Assembly (NCBI GenBank): GCA_965112735.1
Contig: OZ218953.1
Span: forward strand, 682,001-746,000
Direction: 5' to 3'
DNA length: 64,000 bases
DNA from: Phaeosaccion multiseriatum
Lineage: Eukaryota > Ochrophyta, other classes
A model generated the notes under the pieces. It did no database searches. It saw only the letters and a list, made by a program, of their open reading frames with translations, and was not told the origin of the DNA. Below, piece by piece: positions 63,770 to 64,000 of the stretch (its first letter is position 1; each line of letters begins with the position of its first letter). A program made the translations under genes and the position numbers.

Positions 63770-64000
63770 ATGCGTATCTTGTCCGAAAGTCGGCGGGCAT
63801 ACGCAGGCGGGAGTATCCTGCTGCTACTGTGCTGGCTTTCCCAGCTGCTCCATGGTGTCGTCGACGCAATCCTCCGTCCCAAGCAGCAGCAGAAGCAGCA
63901 GGATCTCCTTCAGTCGTCATGGGGCATGGAAGAGGAAGAGGATGGGCGTTGCTTGGCCAAGGCAGTTGAATCGACGACCGCGGCAGCAGCAGACCGAGTG
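63770..64000 (+). CDS. start of an unidentified membrane-type protein (runs off the window)
   Basis: An open frame of 77 codons from ATG at 63770 to the last base of the window with no stop. It has a basic start (MRILSESRRAYAGG), then a hydrophobic stretch of about 20 residues (SILLLLCWLSQLLHGVV) that could be a signal anchor or transmembrane helix, then a Gln/Lys-rich segment (RPKQQQKQQDLL) and an acidic one (MEEEEDGR). Composition changes in the way real N-termini do, but the family is not recognisable from this part, and chance openness in GC-rich DNA is possible. Confidence 0.45.
   Translation, partial: MRILSESRRAYAGGSILLLLCWLSQLLHGVVDAILRPKQQQKQQDLLQSSWGMEEEEDGRCLAKAVESTTAAAADRV

Overview
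The window is nuclear DNA from a GC-rich, intron-rich eukaryote. Genes have many short to medium introns with GT-AG borders (small exons down to 25 nt), and both exons and introns are packed with triplet and short tandem repeats. Gene content (a FIG4-type phosphatase, an RNA polymerase II subunit, a USP34-type deubiquitinase, a Ca2+/cyclic-nucleotide hybrid kinase, 'CPWDE'-type ankyrin repeats, a chromodomain Ty3 element) would suit a protist or alga, perhaps a stramenopile. That assignment is inference; nothing here fixes the species.

Left two thirds (1-42.3 kb): four conserved genes. A FIG4-like polyphosphoinositide phosphatase runs leftward from 10619 and leaves the window at its 3' end. 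Divergent from it, a kinase gene (11026-18545, + strand, 16 exons) combines a CDPK/PKG-like kinase, two cyclic-nucleotide-binding domains and EF-hands. Convergent with that is a giant USP34-like ubiquitin protease (about 41.4 kb down to 19160, at least 36 exons plus one optional intron, roughly 5,200 residues). It shares a short divergent promoter region with RPB9 (41796-42348).

Middle (42.3-51.1 kb): decayed accessory DNA. It holds two diverged copies of an HTH-psq transposase-like coding region, a frameshifted F-box-like/ankyrin gene, a 425-bp direct repeat, and small terminal-inverted-repeat elements.

Right (51.1-59.1 kb): a 41-bp minisatellite that ends in a tRNA-Arg(UCG)-like gene and whose repeat unit is the 3' end, trailer and oligo-T terminator of that tRNA. 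The array is split by a 6-kb chromodomain Ty3/gypsy retrotransposon with identical 248-bp LTRs. A third, inverted LTR with a 4-bp target duplication has inserted inside the protease coding region and cut gag-pol in two.

Far right (59.1-64 kb): a long CCCT repeat, a dispersed repeat, a broken PHD finger, a broken multi-exon fragment that may come from an ion exchanger with a cyclic-nucleotide-binding-like domain, a minisatellite, two small inverted-repeat elements and the start of an unidentified membrane-type protein at the right edge.

The two observations I rate highest are the tRNA-tail minisatellite and the nested solo LTR. Next come a 13-base word (CAGTTGGTGATAC and its complement) scattered through exons and introns of unrelated genes, and the hybrid Ca2+/cyclic-nucleotide kinase.
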